Below, in pieces: positions 6,428 through 13,288 of a stretch of 14,804 nt of DNA. The stretch spans positions 1 through 14,804 of the forward strand of contig JAVKFF010000016.1 of the NCBI GenBank assembly GCA_040226215.1, written 5' to 3'. The notes beneath the pieces are model-generated. The model was not told the origin of the DNA, made no database searches, and worked only from the letters and a program-made list of their open reading frames with translations. Positions within the stretch are counted from its first letter, which is position 1. The number at the start of each line of letters is the position of its first letter. This DNA comes from JAVKFF01 sp040226215 (GTDB taxonomy: Bacteria > Pseudomonadota > Alphaproteobacteria > DSM-16000 > Inquilinaceae). Both the position numbers and the translations under genes were made by a program.

Positions 6428-6463
6428 AGCATCCTGCGCCCGAACGGGCGCAGGATGCTCTAG
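6424..6463. repeat. Perfect 19-bp inverted repeat (palindromic element or bidirectional terminator)
   Basis: Left arm 6424-6442 is CTAGAGCATCCTGCGCCCG. Two bases (AA) follow, then the right arm 6445-6463 is its exact reverse complement. The stem is GC-rich and very strong. It begins one base before the TAG of the ribbon-helix-helix gene and lies between that gene and the convergent LysR gene, so it could stop transcription in both directions, although no T-run follows on either side. The TAGAGCAT...ATGCTCTA ends resemble dispersed intergenic palindromes seen in alphaproteobacterial genomes, so it may instead be a copy of a repeat family. Confidence 0.75.
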
Positions 6464-6540
6464 GCTATTGAGAATCGGGCGTTGACCCGACGGATGTGCC
6501 GGTGCGCTTCACGCCGACCGGCGACGAGCCGGCGGCGCCC

Positions 6541-7440
6541 TCACTCCGCCTCGCGCCCCAACGACTTGGCCGCCATGCGCGCCATCTCGATGAAGGGCTC
6601 GATGCCGGGCGCCGGATTGTCGGCCTTCCAGCCGATGCAGAGATGGATGGCGATGTCGAGATCCTCGACATGGCGGATGACGATGTCGTGGGTGACGAGG
6701 TCGGTGATCCATTCCGGCAGGAAGGAGATGCCCACGCCGGCCGAGATCAGCGCCAGCGCCCCCATGGTGTTGGAGACGACCATGTCCTCGCGGAAGCTGA
6801 TGCCGGCTTCCAGCAGCGTGTTGTAGAGCGTCTCGAAGCCGGTGATCTCGAAGCGCTTGAGCGGAATCACCGAGGTGCCGACGAAGTCGCGGAGCACCAG
6901 CTGGCGCTTCGACGCCAGCGCGTGGCGCGCCGGAATTGCCGCCAGGAACCGCTCCCGCAACAGCGGCGTGAAGCGCAGGATGCCCGGATTGGTCAGCGGC
7001 CGGATCAGGCCGAGATGGAATTCGTCCTGCTCCAGCCCGGTGACGATGTCGTGGCTGTCCTTCGATTTCACCGTCAGGCTGGATCCCGGAAAGCGCGCGC
7101 AGAAGCGGCGCAGGACCAGCGGCAGGAAGCGGTAGGTCGCCGGCGAGATGGCGGCGATGCTGAGATGGTCGAGCCGCCCGCCGCCGGCCTGCTGGGCGAT
7201 CAGCACCGCCTCGTCGGTCTTCGCCAGCAGCTCCTTGACGTGCTGCTTCAGCGCCGCCCCCGCTACCGACAGCTCGACCCGCCGCGTCGAGCGCTCGAAC
7301 AGCTTGACGCCGATCTGGCGCTCGAGCTGGCGGATCTGCTGGCTCAGCGTCGGCTGGGAGATCAGCAGGCGTTCCGCGGCCCGCCCGAAATGCAGCTCTT
7401 CCGCCGCGACATAGAAACAGCGCAGCGCGCGCAGCTCGAT
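6541..7440 (-). CDS. LysR-family transcriptional regulator (no canonical start codon)
   Basis: The frame encodes a complete LysR regulator of about 299 residues. The N-terminal winged helix-turn-helix (IELRALRCFYVAAEELHFGR, then AAERLLISQPTLSQQIRQLE) is followed by the linker helix and an effector-binding domain from about residue 90 (LSIAAISPATYRFLPLVLRR to the end). The expected initiator lies at or just before IELRALRCF, but no ATG, GTG or TTG occurs in frame between the upstream stop (7498-7500) and a GTG at 7206, which would delete the DNA-binding domain. The start at 7440 (ATC) is placed by family length only. An out-of-frame ATG at 7481, with GAGG before it, would join this frame if the six-C run at 7465-7470 had one more base. 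The gene follows the RraA-like gene and may control the operon or the divergent dioxygenase. Confidence 0.8.
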   Translation of the reverse strand: MELRALRCFYVAAEELHFGRAAERLLISQPTLSQQIRQLERQIGVKLFERSTRRVELSVAGAALKQHVKELLAKTDEAVLIAQQAGGGRLDHLSIAAISPATYRFLPLVLRRFCARFPGSSLTVKSKDSHDIVTGLEQDEFHLGLIRPLTNPGILRFTPLLRERFLAAIPARHALASKRQLVLRDFVGTSVIPLKRFEITGFETLYNTLLEAGISFREDMVVSNTMGALALISAGVGISFLPEWITDLVTHDIVIRHVEDLDIAIHLCIGWKADNPAPGIEPFIEMARMAAKSLGREAE

Positions 7441-7497
7441 CGGGTTGCGGATGGCTATCGCCCGCCCCCCGCGCCCGTCATGCGGCCTCGGGCGCGT

Positions 7498-8163
7498 TCA
7501 TCGCCGCTCGACCATGGCCGAGGCACCGGAGAGGGCACCGAGCCGGGCGCCGGCCTGGATCTTGGCGTTGCGCTCGGCACCGCGCGACTGCCGGTCGAGC
7601 GCCGCCTCGATCACCGCGTCAAGCTCGTCCGGCGGGATCACCAGCAGGCCGTTGTCGTCGGCGAGCACCGCGTCGCCGGGCTGGACGACCGCGCCGCCGC
7701 AGGAGACCGGCACGTTCATCGCGCCGCCCAGGTCGCGCAGCCGCGTGGTGACGGGCGAGAGGCCGCGGCACCAGACGTGGAAGTCGAGTTCCTCGAGCTC
7801 GCCGATATCCGTGCACGGGCCGTCCACCGCCGCGCCGACTACGCCCGCCGCCTTGGCCGCCACCGCGACGCCGCCGCCCCAGCAGGCGTAGCGGCTGTCG
7901 CCGAGCCGGTCGATCACCACGAAGTCGCCCGGCCGCACGCCGGCGATCAGATGATGCAGCAGGGTTGAGTCCTCGCCCGGTATCGCCAGCGTCACCGCCG
8001 TGCCGACCACGGGCGGGCCGCGCCGGAGGCGTGCCACCCCGCCAGAAACGAAGCCCCAGTGCCGCCAATGCCCCACCGTCGCCGGTTCCACCTCGCGCAG
8101 CCTGTCGAGCTGCGCCGCCGGAACCGGCTCGGGAAAAGCGCCGAGTTTGTAGCGTTCGACCAT
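7498..8163 (-). CDS. RraA/HMG-aldolase-like protein (dimethylmenaquinone methyltransferase family)
   Basis: A 221-residue protein of the RraA-like fold. The family includes 4-hydroxy-4-methyl-2-oxoglutarate/oxaloacetate aldolases and many proteins misnamed dimethylmenaquinone methyltransferases. Typical features are TAVTLAIPGEDSTLLHHLIA (55-74), GDFVVIDRLGDSRYACWGG (79-97), and GVVGAAVDG (107-115) leading to the metal-site region. The family motif G-x20-R-D-x2-E/D is present as G97-x20-Thr118-Asp119-x2-Glu122, so the catalytic arginine is replaced. It may therefore be a divergent enzyme with another substrate, or not an aldolase. The start at 8163 has GGAG 5 bases upstream. It lies 20 bases after the nitrilase gene, which points to one transcript and a shared pathway. 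Confidence 0.85.
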   Translation of the reverse strand: MVERYKLGAFPEPVPAAQLDRLREVEPATVGHWRHWGFVSGGVARLRRGPPVVGTAVTLAIPGEDSTLLHHLIAGVRPGDFVVIDRLGDSRYACWGGGVAVAAKAAGVVGAAVDGPCTDIGELEELDFHVWCRGLSPVTTRLRDLGGAMNVPVSCGGAVVQPGDAVLADDNGLLVIPPDELDAVIEAALDRQSRGAERNAKIQAGARLGALSGASAMVERR

Positions 8164-8183
8164 GCCCACTCCGTCGCTCCGGC

Positions 8184-9023
8184 TCAGGCCGCCATCTCGA
8201 CCCGGTGGTCGATCACCGGAATCAGGCCGCGCACGCGGTCGATCTCGGCGCGGCGGATCTCCGCGTGCAGCACGCCGACCCCGTCGGAAGCCTTGGCCAC
8301 CACGTGGCCCCAGGGATCGGCGACCAGGGAGTGGCCGTAGGTGTGGCGGGTCGAGCCGTCGCCATGGGTGAAGGTTCCCCACTGGCCGCAGGCCACGAAA
8401 TAGGCGTCGTTCTCGATCGCCCGCGCCCGGCACAGCACTTCCCAGTGGTCCTTGCCGGTCTGCAGGGTGAAGGAGGCGGGCAGCACGATAACCTCCGCCC
8501 CGGCATTGCTCAGCGCCTGGAAAAGGTAGGGGAAGCGCAGATCGTAGCAGATGGCGCAGCCGATCCTGAAACCCTCCAGGTCGTAGGTCGCCGTGCCGGA
8601 GCCAGGCTTCACCGATTCCGATTCAAGGTATTTCGCCCCGTCCGGCGCCACGATGTCGAACATGTGGATCTTGCGGTAGCGGGCGATCTCGGTGCCCTGC
8701 CGGTCGAAGACCACGGTGGTGTTGTGGATGCGGCTCTCGCCCGGGATGGTCTCCAGCATGCTGCCGGCGTGCACGAACACGCCGTGCTTGCGCGCGAATT
8801 CCTGCATGCGGGTATAGGCCTCGCCGCCCGGCATGGCGTCGGCGGCGGCCAGCTTCTGCTCCTTCCGGCCGCCGGCCCAGTCGAAATGCTCGGGCAGCAC
8901 GACGAGGTCGGGGCCGCCCTCCGCGACCGCCCGCTCCATCAGCGCCTCGGCGGCATCAAGATTGGCCGCCCGGTCGCTGACCGAGTTCATCTGCACCAGC
9001 GCGACTTTCAGTCTCTCACCCAT
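8184..9023 (-). CDS. Nitrilase-superfamily carbon-nitrogen hydrolase (Nit/omega-amidase-like)
   Basis: A 279-residue cytoplasmic amidohydrolase with a full catalytic set. Glu45 is in VVLPEHF, Lys118 is in YRKIHMFD, and the nucleophile is Cys159 in AICYDLRFP. The family's glutamate after the nucleophile is likely in KDHWEVLCRARAIENDAYFV. The YRKIHMFD and CYDLRFP patterns and the length place it in the Nit1/Nit2-like branch, whose members hydrolyse omega-amides of dicarboxylic acids or deaminated glutathione; the real substrate here is unknown. The start at 9023 fits the family N-terminus (MGERLKVALVQM), although only a weak AGAGA-rich site precedes it. It lies 54 bases after the transporter ATPase gene, with a strong hairpin in the gap, and 20 bases before the RraA-like gene. 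Confidence 0.92.
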   Translation of the reverse strand: MGERLKVALVQMNSVSDRAANLDAAEALMERAVAEGGPDLVVLPEHFDWAGGRKEQKLAAADAMPGGEAYTRMQEFARKHGVFVHAGSMLETIPGESRIHNTTVVFDRQGTEIARYRKIHMFDIVAPDGAKYLESESVKPGSGTATYDLEGFRIGCAICYDLRFPYLFQALSNAGAEVIVLPASFTLQTGKDHWEVLCRARAIENDAYFVACGQWGTFTHGDGSTRHTYGHSLVADPWGHVVAKASDGVGVLHAEIRRAEIDRVRGLIPVIDHRVEMAA

Positions 9024-9049
9024 TGGTCCGTCTCTTTCTCTCGCATCCG

Positions 9050-9073
9050 GGGACCGCCCGCCCGGGCGATCCC
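9050..9073 (-). other. Intercistronic RNA hairpin between the transporter and enzyme genes
   Basis: In the minus-strand transcript, GGGATCGCCC pairs with GGGCGGTCCC across a four-base loop. This makes a 10-bp stem with one G-U wobble. It fills most of the 54-base gap after the ATPase stop. No U-run follows, so it is more likely to affect mRNA processing or stability, or to attenuate, than to be a full terminator. Confidence 0.5.
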
Positions 9074-9077
9074 GCGT

Positions 9078-10163
9078 TCAGGCCCCAAAGACGATCAGGT
9101 CGTCGGTCATGAAGACCAGCGCCGCCTTCTCTCCGGCGGTGTAGTCGGGACCGCCCTGGACGTTCAGCACGTCGACCCGGACGCTCCTGCCGCCGGTCAG
9201 GCCGACATAGACCTGGATGATCGGCCCCGCCAGGACGACGTCCTCGATGGTGCCCTCGAGCGTGCGGCCCTCCGGTGTCGGCTCGCCCTCCCCGGCGATG
9301 GCGATGACCTCCGGCCGGATGCCGAACTCCACCTTCTCGCCCGCGCCGACCGAGGCGGCGTCGGGACAGGCCAGGCGGCCGGCGCCGTCGTCGATCTCGA
9401 TCACCCGGTCCGCGCCCGTTCCGGCGACCGTGCCGGTGAAGAAGTTCATCTGGCCGACGAAGGCGGCGACGAAGTGGGAGCGCGGCTGGGCGTAGATCTC
9501 GGTCGGCGAGCCGATCTGCTCGATACGGCCCTGGTTCATCACCACCACCCGGTCGGACATGGTCAGCGCCTCGTCCTGGTCGTGGGTGACGAAGACGGCG
9601 GTGACGCCGAGCTCGCGCTGCAGCGTCTTCAGCTCCCGGCGCATCGACTCGCGCAGCTTCAGGTCGAGATTGGACAGCGGCTCGTCGAGCAGCAGCACCG
9701 AGGGCTGCGGCGCGATCGCCCGGGCCAGCGCGATGCGCTGCTGCTGGCCGCCGGAGAGCTGGCGCGGATAGCGCTGGGCGAACTCGCCCATATGGACCAG
9801 CTCCAGCGACTCGCGTGCCCGCTTGGCGATCGCCGCATTGTCGGCGCCGCGCATCTTCAGCCCGAAGCCGACATTCTGCTCGACCGTCAGGTGCGGGAAC
9901 AGGGCGTAGTTCTGGAACACCATGCCGACATGGCGCTTGTTGGGCGGCAGCCGCGTCACGTCCTCGCCGCGGATGCGGATATGGCCGCGGGTCGGCGGGA
10001 AGAAGCCGGCGATCATGTTCAGCGTGGTGGTCTTGCCACAGCCCGACGGGCCCAGAAGCGTGACGAACTCGCCGCGGTCGATCTGCAGGGTGCAGTCCTC
10101 CACCGCGGTGAAGTCGTCATACATCTTCTTGACGTCGCTGAGCTCGACATCGGGCTCCTGCAT
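9078..10163 (-). CDS. ABC transporter ATP-binding protein, spermidine/putrescine (PotA) type
   Basis: A 361-residue ATPase with all nucleotide-binding motifs: Walker A GPSGCGKTT (38-46), Q-loop Gln84 in VFQNYALFPH, signature LSGGQQQR (136-143), Walker B VLLLDEP (156-162) and H-loop His194 in VTHDQDE. Residues from about 230 to the end form the OB/TOBE regulatory domain of the polyamine/iron importer group (FGIRPEVIAI, GPIIQVYVGL). It powers the two permeases encoded immediately upstream. The start at 10163 has GAGGGA about 10 bases upstream, inside the permease gene; only 6 bases separate it from the permease stop. The family names the transporter type, not its substrate: relatives carry polyamines, opines, phosphonates and other small nitrogen-containing molecules. 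Confidence 0.93.
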   Translation of the reverse strand: MQEPDVELSDVKKMYDDFTAVEDCTLQIDRGEFVTLLGPSGCGKTTTLNMIAGFFPPTRGHIRIRGEDVTRLPPNKRHVGMVFQNYALFPHLTVEQNVGFGLKMRGADNAAIAKRARESLELVHMGEFAQRYPRQLSGGQQQRIALARAIAPQPSVLLLDEPLSNLDLKLRESMRRELKTLQRELGVTAVFVTHDQDEALTMSDRVVVMNQGRIEQIGSPTEIYAQPRSHFVAAFVGQMNFFTGTVAGTGADRVIEIDDGAGRLACPDAASVGAGEKVEFGIRPEVIAIAGEGEPTPEGRTLEGTIEDVVLAGPIIQVYVGLTGGRSVRVDVLNVQGGPDYTAGEKAALVFMTDDLIVFGA

Positions 10164-10169
10164 GCGCGG

Positions 10170-10970
10170 TCAGTCCCTCTTGTAGAGCGTGTGGGAGAAC
10201 TTGCCGATCTTCTCCAGCACGGCCACCAGGACGATGATGATGACCAGGCAGACCACGTTCACCGCCGCCAGCGCCGGGTCGATGCGGTATTCCAGATAGT
10301 TGATCACCGCGATCGAGATCGTCGTGGCGCCGGGCTGGGAGAGGAACAGCGAGATCGGGATGTTGTTGAACGACAGAATGAAGGAGAAGGTGATCGCCGC
10401 GAACAGGCCGGGCTTCAGCAGCGGCAGGATGACGTAGCGCAGGGTTTGCGCCCGGGTCGCGCCCAGCACCGAGGCGGCGCGCTGCAGCGTGCGGTCGAAG
10501 CTGTAGATGTTGTTGGTGATCATCCGCGTGGTGAACGGCACCATCACCAGCGTGTGGCCGAGCAGCAGCGTGACGATGCCGAGCCCGGTGTGCATCGACA
10601 CCATGGCGAAGGCCTGCAGGAGCGCGATGCCGACCACGATCTGCGGCGCCGACAGGGGCGACAGCAGGAAGGACATCACCACCGAATTGGCCGGGCAGCG
10701 GAAATAGGCGACGGCGAAGGCGCCCATCAGCCCCAGGATCGTGGCGCAGATCGAGGTCAGCGCGGCCAGTTCGAGACTGAACTGCAAGGGTCGCAGCCAG
10801 CGATCGGTGAACACCTCCCCGAACCACTGCAGCGACAGGCTGTCGGGCACCAGTTCGATCTGGTTGGTCGGTGCCAGCGAGGCGATGACCACCACCAGCA
10901 TGGGCAGCAGCATGAAGGCGAAGATCGCCACCACCGAGACCCGGAAGAGGATGTTGAGCGCGCGGTCCAT
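10170..10970 (-). CDS. ABC transporter permease, PotC type
   Basis: A 266-residue membrane protein with about six helices (8-31, 63-89, 98-121, 128-145, 183-207 and 234-252). The cytoplasmic EAA loop that docks on the ATPase is at about 163-187 (QRAASVLGATRAQTLRYVIL, then PLLKPG). It pairs with the PotB-type permease to form the import channel. The PotB stop lies 4 bases upstream of this start (10970) and the ATPase gene begins 6 bases after this stop, so the three are tightly linked. The basic C-terminus (KIGKFSHTLYKRD) is cytoplasmic. Confidence 0.92.
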   Translation of the reverse strand: MDRALNILFRVSVVAIFAFMLLPMLVVVIASLAPTNQIELVPDSLSLQWFGEVFTDRWLRPLQFSLELAALTSICATILGLMGAFAVAYFRCPANSVVMSFLLSPLSAPQIVVGIALLQAFAMVSMHTGLGIVTLLLGHTLVMVPFTTRMITNNIYSFDRTLQRAASVLGATRAQTLRYVILPLLKPGLFAAITFSFILSFNNIPISLFLSQPGATTISIAVINYLEYRIDPALAAVNVVCLVIIIVLVAVLEKIGKFSHTLYKRD

Positions 10971-10974
10971 GGCG

Positions 10975-11889
10975 CTAGCCGTGCAGCTTGGCGTTGACGC
11001 GGCCTTCGACCCGGGCGCCGAAGAAGGCGATCATGACGACGACGACGAACAGGATATTGGCGAGCGCCGCGGCCATCGGCCAGTTCAGCAGGTAGAGCAT
11101 CTCGTCGTAGATCAGCGTCGCCAGCACCGCGAAGCCGGAGCCGCCGAGCAGGGCCGGCGTGGCGTAGGCGCTGGCCGAGAGGGTGAAGGCGAGGAAGGCC
11201 GAGCTGATGATCCCGGGCAGGGCCAGCGGCAGCAGGACCGAGCGGATGGTGCGCAGCCGGTTGGCGCCGAGCACGGCCGAGGCGCGCTCCAGGTTCGGGT
11301 CGATGCCCTGGAAGAGGGTGTAGAGCGACAGGATGCCGAAGGGCAGCAGCACGTGGGTCATGCCGATCACCACGCCCCAGAAGGAATAGAGCAGCTGCAG
11401 CGGCTCGGAGATGATGCCGAGGCCCATCAGGAACTGGTTGATCACGCCGTCGCGCTCCAGGATGACCAGCCAGCCATAGGTGCGCAGGACCGCGCCGGCC
11501 AGTTCCGGGGCGATGCTGAGCAGGATGAACAGCGTCTTCCAGCGCGACTTGGTGCGCGCCAGGAAGTACGACACCGGCAGCGCCAGGATGGTGACCAGCG
11601 CGCCCACCGTCGCCGCCATGGTGAGCGTCAGCGCGAAGGAGCGCAGGTAGAAGCTTTCGGAGAAGAACAGGCCGTAGTTCGCGAGCGTGAAGCCCTCGCC
11701 GATCATGCCGTTGTCGTTCGGCCGCAGGCTGATGCCGACCATCAGCGCCATCGGGAACAGGAACAGCAGCAGGATCAGCAGCCCCGGCGGCATGGCGGGA
11801 ACCAGCGCGAGAAACCGTCCCCGGTTCCCCGCGCCGTCCCGTTCGGCCGGCTTGGGCTCGCCCAGCGAGACCGCGGCCGGGTCGCTCAT
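10975..11889 (-). CDS. ABC transporter permease, PotB type
   Basis: A 304-residue membrane protein with an N-terminal hydrophilic tail (1-25) and about six helices, the first at 27-53 (LALVPAMPPGLLILLLFLFP). The EAA loop is at about 201-225 (ERASAVLGANRLRTIRSVLL, then PLALPG). The start at 11889 is preferred because its ATG overlaps the stop of the binding-protein gene as ATGA, giving translational coupling. An ATG further upstream at 11934 would overlap that gene by 49 bases and add 15 residues absent from typical members. It works with the PotC-type permease 4 bases downstream. Confidence 0.91.
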   Translation of the reverse strand: MSDPAAVSLGEPKPAERDGAGNRGRFLALVPAMPPGLLILLLFLFPMALMVGISLRPNDNGMIGEGFTLANYGLFFSESFYLRSFALTLTMAATVGALVTILALPVSYFLARTKSRWKTLFILLSIAPELAGAVLRTYGWLVILERDGVINQFLMGLGIISEPLQLLYSFWGVVIGMTHVLLPFGILSLYTLFQGIDPNLERASAVLGANRLRTIRSVLLPLALPGIISSAFLAFTLSASAYATPALLGGSGFAVLATLIYDEMLYLLNWPMAAALANILFVVVVMIAFFGARVEGRVNAKLHG

Positions 11890-12950
11890 TGCTGGGCGAG
11901 ACCGCTGATCTCGCGCATCCAGCGGGCCGACCATTCAGACCGGTTCTCGCCGATCACGATCAGGTCGGGCAGGTGCAGCAGTTCCAGGTCCTCCGCCGAG
12001 GTGATCTGGTTGGCCGTGAAGTCGTCGGGCAGGTCCACGTCGTCGCGGATGGTGCCGACATTGTAGGCCTGCGCCCAGATCTCCTGGCGCTCCTTGGAAA
12101 GCCAGAAGTTCACGAACTCATAGGCCAGGTCGATGTTCTCCGCCTGTGCGGGGATGTTCACCGTGGCGATCAGCGGGATCGTGCCTTCCTCCGGGATCAC
12201 GAAGTTGACCGGCAGGCCGCTCTGCTGCAGCAGCGCGGCGCGGGCGCTCCAGTACGGCGTCATCACCGCCGAGCCGTCCTCGATGTAATTGGCCATGATG
12301 GACGAGCTCTGGATGAACTCGATGGCGTTCGGGGCGATCTCGGCGAAATAGGCGAAGCCGGGGTCGAGATCCTCCAGCGTGCCGCCCTCCATGACCGAGA
12401 ACACCTGGGTCAGGAAGACGCCCATGATGGTGTTCATGTTCGGCAGGATGATGCGGTCGTGGTACTGCTCCTCGCCCAGGACGCGCCAGGACGTCGGTGC
12501 CTCCTCGATCTCGTCGGTGTTGTACAGCAGCGACATGTACTGGATCTCGTGGATCGCGCCGCACTCGCCGATGCTGTTCTGGATCTCCGGGATGAGGTGC
12601 GCCATGTTGGGCACGTTCTCGACGGTCAGCGGCGCCAGCAGGCCCTCCGCGCAGCCGTTGATCGATTCCGGACCGGTCATCACCACCACGTCATAGCCGG
12701 GCGCGCCGTTGGTGGCGCGGATGCGGGCATAGTCCTCCGCCGCCGAGCCGGTCACGTCGTAGACCACGTCGACACCGAACTCCTCCTCGAAGGGCTCGAT
12801 GATGTGCTCCAGGATCAGCTCCTCGTAACGCGCGCCGTAGGAATTGACGATGAGGTCCTGTGCGATCGCCGATTGCGTCGCGACGAGTGCCCCGGTGAGC
12901 GCCAGCGCGCTCGTGAGGGCGGTCCGGGATCTTAGTTGCCTAGAATCCAT
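11886..12950 (-). CDS. Periplasmic substrate-binding protein of a spermidine/putrescine-type ABC importer
   Basis: A 354-residue binding protein. The signal peptide covers residues 1-30 (RQLRSRT basic region, LTSALALTGALVAT core, cleavage after AIA). The mature two-lobed fold begins QDLIVNSYGARYEELILEHI and contains SWRVLGEEQYHDRIILPN and EAGTIPL-like EEGTIPLIATVN, as in PotD-type proteins. Cys100 and Cys130 could form a disulfide. It captures the substrate in the periplasm and delivers it to the permeases. The start at 12950 has GAGG 7 bases upstream and begins the signal peptide; an upstream ATG at 13061 would add an unlikely 37-residue leader. It is the first gene of the importer operon and faces the dioxygenase gene. 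The substrate cannot be read from the sequence. Confidence 0.92.
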   Translation of the reverse strand: MDSRQLRSRTALTSALALTGALVATQSAIAQDLIVNSYGARYEELILEHIIEPFEEEFGVDVVYDVTGSAAEDYARIRATNGAPGYDVVVMTGPESINGCAEGLLAPLTVENVPNMAHLIPEIQNSIGECGAIHEIQYMSLLYNTDEIEEAPTSWRVLGEEQYHDRIILPNMNTIMGVFLTQVFSVMEGGTLEDLDPGFAYFAEIAPNAIEFIQSSSIMANYIEDGSAVMTPYWSARAALLQQSGLPVNFVIPEEGTIPLIATVNIPAQAENIDLAYEFVNFWLSKERQEIWAQAYNVGTIRDDVDLPDDFTANQITSAEDLELLHLPDLIVIGENRSEWSARWMREISGLAQQ

Positions 12951-13288
12951 GACGTAGCCTCTCTTTCTGATTGTTGTGATCTCTCGGACGGCGCAGGAAG
13001 TCGATCCAGGGACAGGGCATCTGGCTGCCTCCCCGGCATATCCGCTCCGACAGGCTACCATTCAGCCGTTGCCGACCGTCAAGGGCTTATCGCCCCTTAT
13101 TATTTCTAAATTCCAATTAATCTATTGAAATTCCTATATTTGAACTGCCGTCAGGCGGGGATTTGATCGAAGAAGCCGATGAATTGGCCGACTTTCGAAT
13201 TTCACCCCGTGACCGGATCCGGGCCAGGCTCAAGGCACCGATGGCGGTGTCGCCTGTGCGCCGCCGCACCAGCCGAGGAGGCGTCAGC
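12951..13288. promoter_or_regulatory. Divergent control region between the importer operon and the dioxygenase gene
   Basis: A 338-base gap that must hold promoters for both directions. Bases 13098-13145 are strongly AT-rich in an otherwise GC-rich window. They contain a direct repeat AAATTCC at 13108-13114 and 13128-13134 (20 bases apart, two helical turns), with CAAT and ATTG in inverted orientation between them (13114-13117 and 13124-13127). These are plausible operator elements for a LysR-type or other regulator. I could not place -10 and -35 boxes with confidence. The ORF extension from 13163 is not supported. Confidence 0.55.

Noticed and set aside
6496..7968. Plus-strand open frame opposite the LysR and RraA-like genes
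   Set aside because: Antisense to two well-supported genes; the translation shows no family features.
7965..10997. Open frame of about 1010 codons on the plus strand
   Set aside because: It is antisense to the RraA-like, nitrilase, ATPase and permease genes, and its translation is rich in Arg, His, Gln and Asp as expected from the reverse of GC-rich codons. All minus-strand genes show real family motifs.
10741..12935. Two further long plus-strand open frames (10741-12066 and 11889-12935)
   Set aside because: They are shadows of the permease and binding-protein genes, with the same biased composition and no recognisable domain.
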